The notes under the pieces were generated by a model that was not told the DNA's origin, did not search any database, and saw only the letters and a program-made list of their open reading frames with translations. Both the position numbers and the translations under genes were made by a program. Shown here one piece after another: positions 8,006-17,435 of a stretch of 64,000 nucleotides of DNA (its first letter is position 1; the number at the start of each line of letters is the position of its first letter). Source of the DNA: Pedobacter sp. ISL-64 (GTDB taxonomy: Bacteria > Bacteroidota > Bacteroidia > Sphingobacteriales > Sphingobacteriaceae); the NCBI RefSeq assembly GCF_018613605.1, contig NZ_JAGGPU010000013.1, positions 1 to 64,000 of the forward strand. Reading direction: 5' to 3'.

Positions 8006-10819
8006 TTATGGATTTAAATTTAAATGCGATGCTAAATATTTTCCGGTGTACGATTTTTCTACCTTAACTAAATCTTCTGGTATACCTTCAAATACCACCT
8101 GACCGCCGCCATCGCCCCCTTCGGGGCCGATATCGATTACCCAATCGGCACATTTGATCATGTCCATATTGTGTTCAATTACCAAAATAGTGTTCCCTTG
8201 TTCAATCAAGGTATTCAGTGCCTTTAGCAGTTTTTTAATATCATGAAAATGCAGACCGGTTGTTGGCTCATCAAAGATAAACAGCGTTTTATTGGCATTA
8301 TTTCCCTTAATTAAAAACGATGCGAGTTTAATACGTTGTGCCTCACCTCCAGATAAGGTATTAGAAGATTGGCCTAAATGTACATAACCCAGACCTACAT
8401 CAACCAATGGATTTAATTTATTGAGGATCTTTTGTTCATCCTTAAAAAAAACTACCGCCTCTTCAATAGTCATATCCAAAATTTCAGATACGTTTTTCTC
8501 TTTGTAGGTTACATCTAAAACCTGCTGTTTGAAACGTTTTCCGTTACAGGCTTCGCAAGGCAAGTAAATATCGGCCATAAACTGCATCTCGATCTTCACC
8601 TCTCCCTCACCCTGACAAACATCGCAACGGCCACCTTCTACGTTGAAAGAGAATGCAGCTGGTTTTAAGCCTGCAGCTTTTGCCGATGCCAGGCCCGAAA
8701 ACAAGGCACGGATATCATCCCATGCCTTTACATAAGTAACCGGGTTAGAACGGCTGGAACGGCCAATAGGGTTCTGATCGACCATTTCTACAGCGCTTAC
8801 CAGATCGTAATTGCCGAAAATGCCATCATAAGCACCGGTTTGCTCACCAGCGTAGTTGCCAATTGCCTTTTGTAATGCAGGATATAAGATTTTTTTAACC
8901 AAACTGGTTTTACCCGATCCAGAAACACCACTTACGGCAGTAAAAACACCTAGCGGAAATTTCACATCAATATTCTGTAGGTTATTTTCCCTTGCGCCCT
9001 TAATCAGCACATGGTCTTTCCATTTACGGCGTTTATCAGGAATGGCTATTTTTTCTATACCTGCCAGGTATCGGCCTGTTAAACTATTTTTATCTTTTAA
9101 AATCTCTTCATAGTTACCGCTAAATACCAGATTACCACCATGAGTACCCGCTTCAGGACCAATATCAATAATGTAATCAGCCGCACGCATCATTTCTTCT
9201 TCGTGCTCTACCACAATAACAGTATTGCCTACATTACGGAGTGAAATCAATACTTCGATCAGCTTGTTCGTATCGCGTGGGTGCAACCCAATACTCGGTT
9301 CATCCAAAACGTAAATAGAACCCACCAAACTACTGCCTAAAGAAGTTGCCAGGTTGATCCTTTGCGATTCTCCTCCCGAAAGCGTATTCGATAAACGGTT
9401 TAAGGTAAGGTAACCTAACCCCACATTGTTTAAATAAAGGAAACGGTTATCAATCTCAGCCAATAAACGTTTGGCAATTTTGGTATCGTTCGCGTTTAAT
9501 TTCAGCTCGTTAAAGAAAACCAGCGCTTTTGCCAATGGCATCAGTACCACATCGATAATCGATTTCTCAGCAATCTTTACGTAAGATGCATCCTTACGCA
9601 AACGCGAGCCTTTACAATCAGGGCAGGTGGTTTTTCCGCGGTAACGTGATAACATTACGCGGTACTGAATTTTGTAGGTCTGTTCTTCCAGTTCTTTGAA
9701 AAAAGCATCAAGGCCTGCAAAATATTTATTTCCTGTCCAAAGCAAGCGTTGCTCTGTTTCTGTTAAGGCACTATAAGGCCGGTGAATCGGGAATTCGAAT
9801 TTTGGTGCAGCTTTAATAAAATTCTGCAACCATACATTCATTTTTTCGCCGCGCCAGGGGGCAATGGCATTATCGTAAATACTTTTGCTCTTATCAGGAA
9901 TAACCAGATCTTCATCAATGCCGATTACGTTTCCATAACCTTCACAACGTTTACACGCACCATAAGGGTTATTGAAAGAGAAAAAGTTCGGCGTAGGTTC
10001 TTCAAATTTTATTCCATCCAGTTCAAACCGGTCGCTAAAATGTTTTGTTGTGCCCTGGCCTTCTACATAACAATCGCCTTTACCTTCAAAAAAAGCAGTC
10101 TGTGCCGAATCAGCCAATCTGCTTAATGTTTCTTCTTCCTGGTTGGTTACAATACGGTCGATCAGGATCTGAACTGTTTTATCATCAGTTAAGGCTTCAT
10201 CCTTAAAGTCGGCATCATCTAAAACCGCTTCTATTTTTTCAATTTTATCGTTAATCAGAACGCGTAAAAATCCTTTCTGTAATAAAATAGCCAGTTCCTC
10301 CTTAATTGTACGGTTATTGTGCGGGTACAAAGGACAAAAAATAGTAACCGTTGTATCTTCGGGCATGGCATTTACATAATCTACCACCGTGCTTACCGAA
10401 TCCTTTTTTACTTCTTTGCCCGAAACAGGCGAAATGGTTTTCCCGATACGCGAGAAAAGCAGTTTAAGGTAATCGTAAATTTCGGTCGAGGTACCAACGG
10501 TAGAACGTGGGTTGGAAGTAATAACCTTTTGTTCGATGGCAATTGCCGGGGCAATACCTTTAATATAATCAACATCGGGTTTATTCATCCGGCCCATAAA
10601 CTGGCGGGCATAAGAAGATAAACTTTCTACATATCGGCGTTGCCCCTCTGCATATAAAGTATCAAACGCAAGCGAAGATTTCCCCGAACCAGACATACCT
10701 GTTACCACCACAAGTTTGTTTTTTGGAATGGCAACATCGATGTTTTTGAGGTTATGCACACGGGCACCTTTTATGATAATATTTTTATGCGGATCTTTTT
10801 CGGCCTCTTTTTTGCTCAT
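8006..10819 (-). CDS. uvrA: Excinuclease ABC subunit A
   Basis: Damage-recognition ATPase of nucleotide excision repair, about 937 residues. It has two ABC ATPase halves: Walker A GMSGSGKSSLAFDTLYAEGQ and GVSGSGKTSLVKK, signatures NTLSGGESQRI and NTLSGGEAQRIKLASF, Walker B VLDEPSIGLHPRD and IFDEPTTGLHFHD. The UvrB-binding insertion (about residues 115-230) is present. The C-terminal zinc module is complete (CDVC...CEAC). The zinc module before FFSFNNPYGACKRC keeps only its second CxxC; the first pair is replaced by Cys-free sequence. The frame extends 20 codons upstream, but the ATG at 10819 (MSKKEAEKD) fits the family. First gene of the uvrA-lysE unit. Confidence 0.97.
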   Translation of the reverse strand: MSKKEAEKDPHKNIIIKGARVHNLKNIDVAIPKNKLVVVTGMSGSGKSSLAFDTLYAEGQRRYVESLSSYARQFMGRMNKPDVDYIKGIAPAIAIEQKVITSNPRSTVGTSTEIYDYLKLLFSRIGKTISPVSGKEVKKDSVSTVVDYVNAMPEDTTVTIFCPLYPHNNRTIKEELAILLQKGFLRVLINDKIEKIEAVLDDADFKDEALTDDKTVQILIDRIVTNQEEETLSRLADSAQTAFFEGKGDCYVEGQGTTKHFSDRFELDGIKFEEPTPNFFSFNNPYGACKRCEGYGNVIGIDEDLVIPDKSKSIYDNAIAPWRGEKMNVWLQNFIKAAPKFEFPIHRPYSALTETEQRLLWTGNKYFAGLDAFFKELEEQTYKIQYRVMLSRYRGKTTCPDCKGSRLRKDASYVKIAEKSIIDVVLMPLAKALVFFNELKLNANDTKIAKRLLAEIDNRFLYLNNVGLGYLTLNRLSNTLSGGESQRINLATSLGSSLVGSIYVLDEPSIGLHPRDTNKLIEVLISLRNVGNTVIVVEHEEEMMRAADYIIDIGPEAGTHGGNLVFSGNYEEILKDKNSLTGRYLAGIEKIAIPDKRRKWKDHVLIKGARENNLQNIDVKFPLGVFTAVSGVSGSGKTSLVKKILYPALQKAIGNYAGEQTGAYDGIFGNYDLVSAVEMVDQNPIGRSSRSNPVTYVKAWDDIRALFSGLASAKAAGLKPAAFSFNVEGGRCDVCQGEGEVKIEMQFMADIYLPCEACNGKRFKQQVLDVTYKEKNVSEILDMTIEEAVVFFKDEQKILNKLNPLVDVGLGYVHLGQSSNTLSGGEAQRIKLASFLIKGNNANKTLFIFDEPTTGLHFHDIKKLLKALNTLIEQGNTILVIEHNMDMIKCADWVIDIGPEGGDGGGQVVFEGIPEDLVKVEKSYTGKYLASHLNLNP

Positions 10820-11078
10820 GTATAATAACGAATATAATGTATAACCCCAGAATGTTGTTAGGGTTTTAAGAACATACAAAAATAGGGTACTGAGACGGTT
10901 AATTTATTTTTTAACATTTTATTTTTTGCTTTTTGATAAAAAAATAACTTTCTTTGAATATTAACAACCTCAAAACCAAACTAACACACATCAAAAAACA
11001 TAGGAGAGAAGCTATAGAAATTAAACATCTACAAATTAATTTTTAGCAAATAGTACGGGATTTAGTGTAGGTAAACCT

Positions 11079-11663
11079 ATGAATTTACAATCATATAATG
11101 ATCAGGACCTGGTAAAGGTATATATTGCCGGGAACGAGAATGGATTGCAGGAACTTTTAAGAAGACATAAAAGTAAAATTTATACCTCTATCTACTTATT
11201 GGTTAAAGACCAATATCTGGCGGAGGATATTTTTCAGGATGCTTTTATAAAAGTAATTAATACCCTGCGATCGGGAAGATATAACGAAGAAGGCAAGTTT
11301 TTGCCTTGGGTAATGCGTATTGCCCATAACTTGGTTATTGATTATTTCAGAAAAGAAAAGAGAACACCAATCATCACCAGTGCCGATGGAATGGATGTAT
11401 TCAATATGCTACACTTTTATGACGAAAGTGCAGAAGATAAAATGCTTCGCGACCAGACCCATAAAGATTTGAAAGCAATGATCCATTTATTGCCTGATGA
11501 ACAGAAAGAAGTGCTCCTGATGCGCCATTACGCTGATTTAAGCTTTAAAGAGATCGCAGATTTAACCGATGTAAGCATCAATACAGCGTTAGGCCGTATG
11601 CGTTATGCATTGAGTAATTTGCGTAAAATGCTTAAAACAAAGGAGATGACCTACAAAGGGTAG
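11079..11663 (+). CDS. RNA polymerase ECF sigma factor (sigma-70 family)
   Basis: 194 residues. Sigma region 2 (about 25-95, with DQYLAEDIFQDAFIKV and FLPWVMRIAHNLVIDYFRKE) and region 4 (about 130-185, LPDEQKEVLLMRHYADLSFK followed by the helix-turn-helix EIADLTDVSINTALGRMRYA) are both clear. No FecR-type or zinc anti-sigma gene follows; instead a 64-residue acidic protein does. The gap and shared strand suggest one transcript ending at the hairpin at 11964-12001. Regulon unknown. Confidence 0.93.
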   Translation: MNLQSYNDQDLVKVYIAGNENGLQELLRRHKSKIYTSIYLLVKDQYLAEDIFQDAFIKVINTLRSGRYNEEGKFLPWVMRIAHNLVIDYFRKEKRTPIITSADGMDVFNMLHFYDESAEDKMLRDQTHKDLKAMIHLLPDEQKEVLLMRHYADLSFKEIADLTDVSINTALGRMRYALSNLRKMLKTKEMTYKG

Positions 11664-11750
11664 TAAAATTGTTACATAAAATTTTTTAGGGGTTGAAATA
11701 AAGCATCTGAACTATCGTTAAGTTTATAAAACTTATCACATTTTTTGCTT

Positions 11751-11945
11751 ATGACAAAAACCTCTACATCAAAAACAAATGTAAATTTACCTACACCTAA
11801 CATGTTTCAGCCTAGAACTGATATTGAATCGGACGCAGAAATCGACTTATTTTATGATCAAATAAAAGGTAAGTTAGATAGACTGGCTAAAAATCCTCAA
11901 GATGAAACCATCAACAAGATTTTAGCTTACAGCAGCGCAAAGTAG
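11751..11945 (+). CDS. Small acidic protein downstream of ECF sigma
   Basis: 64 residues from the ATG at 11751 (a TTG two codons upstream is possible). The Thr/Ser-rich N-terminus is followed by an acidic predicted helix (ESDAEIDLFYDQIKGKLDRL) and the tail NKILAYSSAK. No family recognised. It sits 87 bp after the sigma gene and just before a strong terminator, so it is likely co-expressed. An anti-sigma or adaptor role is possible but only inferred from position. Confidence 0.65.
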   Translation: MTKTSTSKTNVNLPTPNMFQPRTDIESDAEIDLFYDQIKGKLDRLAKNPQDETINKILAYSSAK

Positions 11946-11963
11946 AAAATCTTTACATGAGCC

Positions 11964-12001
11964 AAAAAAGCTTGTTCCACAGGGTGGGGCAAGCTTTTTT
12001 T
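11964..12001 (+). terminator. Intrinsic terminator of the sigma operon
   Basis: AAAAAAGCTTG, a GC-rich loop, then CAAGCTTTTTTT: a stem followed by a T run, 20 bp after the stop codon at 11945. Confidence 0.9.
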
Positions 12002-12138
12002 ATGGAAAATGAAAGAGGTGAGATGAAGGGACTTTGAATCGACGGACGAAGCAATCTCTTTCGGCTTGCTTATAAACCCATAAAATAATGGAATCCTGAT
12101 TATTAGGAATTGGCTGGCTTATGGTCCCTGGGAGACTT

Positions 12139-12410
12139 CAGTCCCGCCATTCGCTATAGCTCCGATGGAACCTGTGAAACAAGCAAGCACATCATAAAAA
12201 GCAAAAAACAGTGCTTAAACCGGAGCTGCCGCTGCTGTCGGGTTTAGGCACAAGCGCATGTGCTCCCTGCAACTTTACAAATGAAATACTGTCTTTGCTC
12301 ATTAGCCCCGGTTGAAGTGTTACCCTGCAGCAACGAGGTACGAGGAAGCGAAGCGTATAAGCGGAAAACGGGAAGAAATTTATTGTTTAGTACAGGCCCT
12401 GCGCTCAAAA
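12139..12410. repeat. ~272-bp direct repeat, copy 1
   Basis: Matches 12456-12729 almost base for base (offset 317 bp, few substitutions and small indels). It includes family B (12289-12412) at its right end. The unit starts CAGTCCCGCCATTCGCTATA and ends at TGCGCTCAAAA. Confidence 0.9.
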
Positions 12411-12455
12411 TGATGTTAATGTTTTAAAATTAGGAAATGATTGGCCTGTGGTTCT

Positions 12456-12729
12456 CAGTCCCGCCATTCGCTATAGCTCCGATGGAACCTGTGAAACAAG
12501 CAAGCACATCATAAAAAGCAAAAAACAGTGCTTAAAGCGGAGGCTGCCGCTGCTGTCGGGTTTAGGCACAAGCGCATGTGCTCCCTGCAACTTTACAAAT
12601 GAAATACTGTTTTTGCTAATTAGCCCCGGTTGAAGCGTTACCCTGCAGCAACGAGGTACGAGGAAGCGAAGTGTATAAGCGGAAAACGGGAAGAAATTTA
12701 TTGTTTAGTACAGGTCCTGCGCTCCAAAT
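12456..12729. repeat. ~274-bp direct repeat, copy 2
   Basis: Second copy of 12139-12410. The remaining spacer up to 12965 shows no gene or further element that I can support. Open frames across the repeat do not resemble proteins. Confidence 0.9.
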
Positions 12730-12965
12730 GTGAAAAAGTATTTTAGTATTAACCTGAATTCGATCGCTAAGCTGTTGAAATGAAATAGATTTTTCATAAT
12801 CTGTTTATTGTTTTTAATTGCATTCAAGCTTGCTGATAAAACCCATAAAAATAATCGAATTCAGGTTACCAGCAATGAATCATCCATACTCCGTCTTCTA
12901 TCCTACTCCTCGCATCTCCCCCCATAAATGGCCTAATTTTTACAATCCCCTAAAACAAAAAGCCT

Positions 12966-12973
12966 TACCTTTG
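12966..12973 (+). promoter_or_regulatory. Candidate -7 element for the MFS gene
   Basis: TACCTTTG matches the Bacteroidota -7 consensus TAnnTTTG and lies 29 bp before the ATG at 13003. The TTTTTAC stretch about 20 bp upstream could be the weak -33 box. Confidence 0.5.
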
Positions 12974-13002
12974 CATAGTGTAAATTTAACACTAAGTACG
13001 CT

Positions 13003-14187
13003 ATGAACAAGAACTTGCTCCCACTCACTTTAGGTGGTTTAGGCATCGGGATAACAGAATTTGTTATGATGGGCCTGCTACCCGATATCTCAAAAGATTT
13101 AGCAGTAACCATTCCGCAGGCAGGCCATCTAATTTCTGCATATGCTTTAGGGGTGGTAATCGGTGCCCCATTATTGATTATGATTGCAGGTAAATATCCC
13201 CCAAAAATGATATTGATTGCTTTGATGATCATGTTTACGGTTTTCAATGCCTTCTCTGCATTTGCCCCTACTTTTAATACCCTGTTTATTGCCCGGTTGC
13301 TTTCGGGTTTACCACACGGTGCATTTTTCGGGGTGGGATCGGTAGTGGCCAGCAGAATAGCCGAAAAGGGGAAAGCGGCTCAAGCCGTATCGCTCATGTT
13401 TATGGGCTTAACCATCGCCAATATTGTTGGGGTGCCATTAGGTACCTTTATCGGTCACAATTTTTCCTGGCGGATCTCTTTTGCCGTTGTCGTATTTGTT
13501 GGCCTGGTTACTTTGCTAAGTTTAAAATTATGGCTGCCAGCGCTGGAAGCCACAAAAAACCGTGATTTAAAAGCAGAACTAAGTTTCTTCAAAAAAAGAG
13601 AAGCCTGGATCATCATTTTTATGATCTCGATCGGAACGGGTGGGTTATTTACCTGGTACAGTTATATCGCTCCTTTAATGACGGATGTTGCAGGCTTTTC
13701 GCCAAATGCAGTAACCTATATATTAATGCTGGCAGGTTTGGGCATGATGTTCGGCAATTACATTGGCGGCTTATTGGCCGATAAATTTTCACCAGCAAAA
13801 GCGTCTGCAGCCTTGTTACTAACTATGGTAATTACCTTAACCATTGTTCACTTTGTATCCGCAAGTCAGCCACTGGCTTTAATTATGACTTTTGTTACCG
13901 GCGCCGTATCTTTTGCGTTGGCAGCCCCAATACAGATGTTAATGATCCAGAGTGCCAAAGGCTCCGAAATGCTGGCAGCATCTGCAAGTCAGGCGAGTTT
14001 TAATATTGGTAATGCTTTAGGCGCATTCTTTGGTGGTCTTCCGTTAGTATATGGCTTCGATTATACCTCGCCAGCCTATGTTGGTGCCGCAATGGCTTTG
14101 GTTGGTGCTTTCTTTGCGTTTTGGTTAATTAAGAGCAATCAGGGCGTAACGGAAGAAGTTAAAGTGCCCGTTACCTCTTTTCATTAG
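13003..14187 (+). CDS. MFS transporter, DHA1/AraJ-like exporter
   Basis: 394 residues, about 12 hydrophobic helices, major facilitator superfamily. The N-terminus (GITEFVMMGLLPDISKDL) and the helix 4-5 region (LARLLSGLPHGAFFGVGSVV-like) are typical of the AraJ/YdhP-type drug and sugar efflux branch. The substrate cannot be told. It is preceded by a good -7 element and followed at 14202-14246 by a hairpin. It stands alone between divergent or unrelated genes. Confidence 0.9.
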   Translation: MNKNLLPLTLGGLGIGITEFVMMGLLPDISKDLAVTIPQAGHLISAYALGVVIGAPLLIMIAGKYPPKMILIALMIMFTVFNAFSAFAPTFNTLFIARLLSGLPHGAFFGVGSVVASRIAEKGKAAQAVSLMFMGLTIANIVGVPLGTFIGHNFSWRISFAVVVFVGLVTLLSLKLWLPALEATKNRDLKAELSFFKKREAWIIIFMISIGTGGLFTWYSYIAPLMTDVAGFSPNAVTYILMLAGLGMMFGNYIGGLLADKFSPAKASAALLLTMVITLTIVHFVSASQPLALIMTFVTGAVSFALAAPIQMLMIQSAKGSEMLAASASQASFNIGNALGAFFGGLPLVYGFDYTSPAYVGAAMALVGAFFAFWLIKSNQGVTEEVKVPVTSFH

Positions 14188-14201
14188 CACAATAATTGAA
14201 C

Positions 14202-14246
14202 GAGTGAATGACAGGATGAGGAGTTTCAACATTCAGTCATTCACTC
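14202..14246. terminator. Hairpin after the MFS gene
   Basis: GAGTGAATGAC (14202-14212) and GTCATTCACTC (14236-14246) are exact reverse complements with a 23-nt loop, 15 bp after the MFS stop. No clear T run follows, so termination is only likely. Confidence 0.45.
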
Positions 14247-14457
14247 AGTCAAACTCAATCATTCAAAATCAGTTGCCAGTCTACTTTGTAGAAAACGTAA
14301 GGTCTGTGCAAGTAAAAATGTTCAGTCCTGCTGTACACTCTAGCCTCGCAGAAAAAGCTCGGGCTGTCGCTGCCATCAGGTTTACCATGAAAGGTTGTGC
14401 CGTTAATGATAAACCCACCGCATTAAAAACAATCTCAATTTCAAAAGTAATATACGC

Positions 14458-15051
14458 TTAATATCTGCTACTTACTTTATCTTTCAGCCTGCCTACTACT
14501 AAGCCCACTGATATCCCATAAAAAGATTCTACATCGTTCAGATTTGCCGAAAAGCCGGCAGTAACCGCAGCTGTTCTGTCCAGATAAAGGCCGTACTTTA
14601 TTTCAAGCGGCAAACCAATCGGTTTCTTTCTGATTGTTTCATATATATTATTACTGAAAAGGCATCCTCCAGGTCTATCACAATCATTATACAGCAATGC
14701 ACCACGGCTTACCTGATGCACTAAAGCAACCCCCACACCGAACTTTAAATAATGATAATGGTTAAAAGTATAACTTTTGCCCACTAAAATACCAACGTCA
14801 GAAATACGTGGCTCCGGCAGGCCACCAAAGTAAAATATCCTGATCCGCTCAACACCCGATGTTTTAAACGAAATATAACTGTTTCTTTTCTGCAGGAAAA
14901 AATCTACATCACCATACAACCGTCTATTGCCACCGCCGCCCAAACTAAAACCAACACCAAAATAGGTTTTCCGTTTCTGGCGTAAGGTATCTTGCTGTGC
15001 CGATGCATCTATAAACAGCAGCAAACAAAAGCATATCAATAAATATTTCAT
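14458..15051 (-). CDS. Secreted or outer-membrane protein, unknown
   Basis: 197 residues with a clear signal peptide (MKYLLICFCLLLFIDASA/QQD). The mature part has short amphipathic strands and many Gly and aromatic residues (FGVGFSLGGGGNRRLYGDVD; ISVGLVVGRLKDKVSSRY), suggesting a small beta-barrel or lipocalin-like surface protein. No motif assigns function. It lies 27 bp downstream of the desaturase pair on the same strand and may share its transcript. Confidence 0.7.
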   Translation of the reverse strand: MKYLLICFCLLLFIDASAQQDTLRQKRKTYFGVGFSLGGGGNRRLYGDVDFFLQKRNSYISFKTSGVERIRIFYFGGLPEPRISDVGILVGKSYTFNHYHYLKFGVGVALVHQVSRGALLYNDCDRPGGCLFSNNIYETIRKKPIGLPLEIKYGLYLDRTAAVTAGFSANLNDVESFYGISVGLVVGRLKDKVSSRY

Positions 15052-15078
15052 AACGTTTAATTTAGATGAGTATAAGGG

Positions 15079-16137
15079 CTATGCGGCAGCTCCCATTCTT
15101 TTAAGTAGCTTTAAATGAGATATTATCCCGCCTAAATAACTGGTAGAATTTGGCTTTATCCCTTTTTCGTGAAGCATTTCATATAATATTTTGCTAATCT
15201 GTGGGTAATACACATGATGGTAGTGCGGGAATAAATGATGGGCAATATGATTGTTAAAGCCACCCAAAATAAAGTTCGCCGTTTCACTAAAAGGATGCAT
15301 ATCGTTTGAGCTCTTAACCTGGTTCATTAACCAGGAAGCGTTTATATAACCTTGCGAATCTGCTTTCGGATATTGTGTTTCCTCTACATGGTGGGTCATA
15401 AAAAATGTAAACAGTAAAAACAGCGATTGGCTTAAATGCATCATCAAAAAGCCAAGCACTACCACATACCACTGCTGACCAGAAAAAAGCAAGGGCAGCA
15501 CCAACAATAAACTGATATAGATTGTTTTTTGAAGCGCAAAAGACAAATAATATTTAAAGTCTTTTTTAATAACAAAGCCATCATTGCCAAAAAGAATCAC
15601 AAAATCTTTAATAAAAATCCAAAACAGCGAATAGGTTGTATAAGCTAATGGCGCATACAGGTGCTGGTAAGCATGAAACCAATAATGTTTGCTATCGGGC
15701 ACCACACGGATCAGCTTCGATATTTTAAGGTCTGAATCATAATCTTCTACATTTGGCGCATAATGATGTGAATTAACGTGACGCAGTTTCCATGCCTCAG
15801 CATGTGCCCCAACCAATGTATAAATAACCACAAAACAGATGTGGTTAAGCCGCTTGCTTTTAAAAATGGTATTGTGCGAAAAATCGTGCGAAAAGTTAAA
15901 GGCAAAGAGCAATGAGATAAAACCATATATCACAAAACAGCATATGAAACTCATCGGACCAGCAATTTTATACAAAGTTAGATAAGCAAATACCGTGAGC
16001 GAGAAGTACACCAGAAACTTAGCGATAATCATCCTCGCAAAAGCAGATTTATCGATCACCAGTTCCTGTTCCACACGTTGGTATATCGCTTTTAGCAACT
16101 GACTATCAGCTGCTACATGAATATGTTTATCCTTCAT
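15079..16137 (-). CDS. Membrane fatty-acid desaturase (second of pair)
   Basis: 352-residue integral membrane di-iron desaturase. The three histidine boxes are visible: HDFSHN, HVNSHH and NHIAHHLFPHYHH, with hydrophobic helices between them. The family introduces double bonds into lipid-linked or CoA/ACP-linked acyl chains; regioselectivity cannot be read from sequence. Its start overlaps the end of the upstream desaturase by 11 bp, so the two are probably translationally coupled. The proteins are clearly homologous but diverged, so they may act at different positions in turn (inference). Confidence 0.92.
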   Translation of the reverse strand: MKDKHIHVAADSQLLKAIYQRVEQELVIDKSAFARMIIAKFLVYFSLTVFAYLTLYKIAGPMSFICCFVIYGFISLLFAFNFSHDFSHNTIFKSKRLNHICFVVIYTLVGAHAEAWKLRHVNSHHYAPNVEDYDSDLKISKLIRVVPDSKHYWFHAYQHLYAPLAYTTYSLFWIFIKDFVILFGNDGFVIKKDFKYYLSFALQKTIYISLLLVLPLLFSGQQWYVVVLGFLMMHLSQSLFLLFTFFMTHHVEETQYPKADSQGYINASWLMNQVKSSNDMHPFSETANFILGGFNNHIAHHLFPHYHHVYYPQISKILYEMLHEKGIKPNSTSYLGGIISHLKLLKRMGAAA

Positions 16138-17224
16138 ATCGCATCGGGATTAAATGCTCACTTTTACCCATCATTTTCAAAAACCTGAAATGCGAGACCA
16201 AAGATTCACCGTACGACATTTCCATATAGGTAAGCCTGTGCTTTTTAGCCAATGCTTTAAAAATCGGAATAATGTTAATGTAATGCACATGGCAAACATT
16301 CGGGAGCAGATGGTGTACCGCATGGGCGTTAAAACCGCCTAATGTCCAGTTTAGAAATTTGCTTTCTGCATGATAATCGATTGAGGTAAGCAACTGCAGT
16401 TTCGGCCAGCTCATATTCAATTGATTATCTTTATCAGGCACCGGATGAGCTACATAATCTGATAAGTGTGCAACGCCTAACACCGACACAAACAGCAGGG
16501 AAATGATAAAATGATTCAGCAGGAAAGCCATCAAAACTACCGTCCAGCCAAAAGGTAACAGGTAAATAGGCAACACAATCATATAACCTATATACAAGAG
16601 TTTATACACCACCAGCTTTATGGCCTCGGCGCGGGGAATTTTCACTTTAATGGTACGGCTCGATAAATTAAACATCATTAAGGTTTCTCTAAAAAAGAAC
16701 CAGTTAATGGAATAAAAGAGATATAGAAACGGCGCATACATAAACTGATACCGATGGTACCATTGCAAAGGCTGCGATTCGGTCATTCTAAACAGGGGAT
16801 TGTTCAATACATCAATATCGCTGCCTTCTATATTGGTATATAAATGGTGAGATTCGTTATGGTTTTTACCCCATACATATGCGTTATTGCCCTGCAGATT
16901 AAAACTAAGTGAAAACAATAACCGGTTCCAGAACTTGCTTTTAACCGCTACACCATGGGCGGCATCGTGCGAAACATTAAAAGCTGTTAACAAAACCGAA
17001 AGCCCCATCAGCAGGTAAAAAGCGTAAAACGCAACTACCGAATGGCTGGTGATCATTAAGGCGTAAAACAGGATGTCTAAACCGAAGTAAAGGAAGATCT
17101 TGAAAAACATTTTGGTGTTCCCTGTTCTCTTTAATCCATTTTGGCTAAAGTATTGATCTATCTGCTCGTTCAATTCTTTATAGAATTCGGAGCCTTCATC
17201 TTTTATAAATCTTAATTTGTTCAT
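16127..17224 (-). CDS. Membrane fatty-acid desaturase (first of pair)
   Basis: 365 residues, same family as the following gene. Histidine boxes: HDAAHG, HNESHH and HAVHHLLPNVCHVHY. Long hydrophobic helices around residues 45-85 and 205-260 anchor it in the inner membrane. It is first in the operon and divergent from the regulator at 17436 across a 211-bp region that holds a palindrome (17381-17401). That layout suggests the regulator controls membrane-lipid unsaturation, for example with temperature (inference). Confidence 0.92.
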   Translation of the reverse strand: MNKLRFIKDEGSEFYKELNEQIDQYFSQNGLKRTGNTKMFFKIFLYFGLDILFYALMITSHSVVAFYAFYLLMGLSVLLTAFNVSHDAAHGVAVKSKFWNRLLFSLSFNLQGNNAYVWGKNHNESHHLYTNIEGSDIDVLNNPLFRMTESQPLQWYHRYQFMYAPFLYLFYSINWFFFRETLMMFNLSSRTIKVKIPRAEAIKLVVYKLLYIGYMIVLPIYLLPFGWTVVLMAFLLNHFIISLLFVSVLGVAHLSDYVAHPVPDKDNQLNMSWPKLQLLTSIDYHAESKFLNWTLGGFNAHAVHHLLPNVCHVHYINIIPIFKALAKKHRLTYMEMSYGESLVSHFRFLKMMGKSEHLIPMRYEG

Positions 17225-17380
17225 CTTGATATTTCAGGTTTAAATTTGTTTATCAAATCTAATACACTCCACAATGTTCAATTAATCTTTAAGATTATCT
17301 CGTACCAGACTACTAATCCTAAAAGAAATTTATACACCTATCATGTGATTATAAATTATATTTATTAAATTAACAGTTGA

Positions 17381-17401
17381 TAATAATCCATTCGATTATT
17401 A
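17381..17401. promoter_or_regulatory. Candidate operator palindrome between desaturases and regulator
   Basis: TAATAATC-CATTC-GATTATTA: perfect 8-bp arms with a 5-bp spacer, 35 bp before the ATG of the divergent regulator at 17436. The rest of the 211-bp region is very AT-rich. Binding by the adjacent regulator is inferred from position only. Confidence 0.5.
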
Positions 17402-17435
17402 AAAACGGCAAGATTTCATTTATAAATTAATCTTT

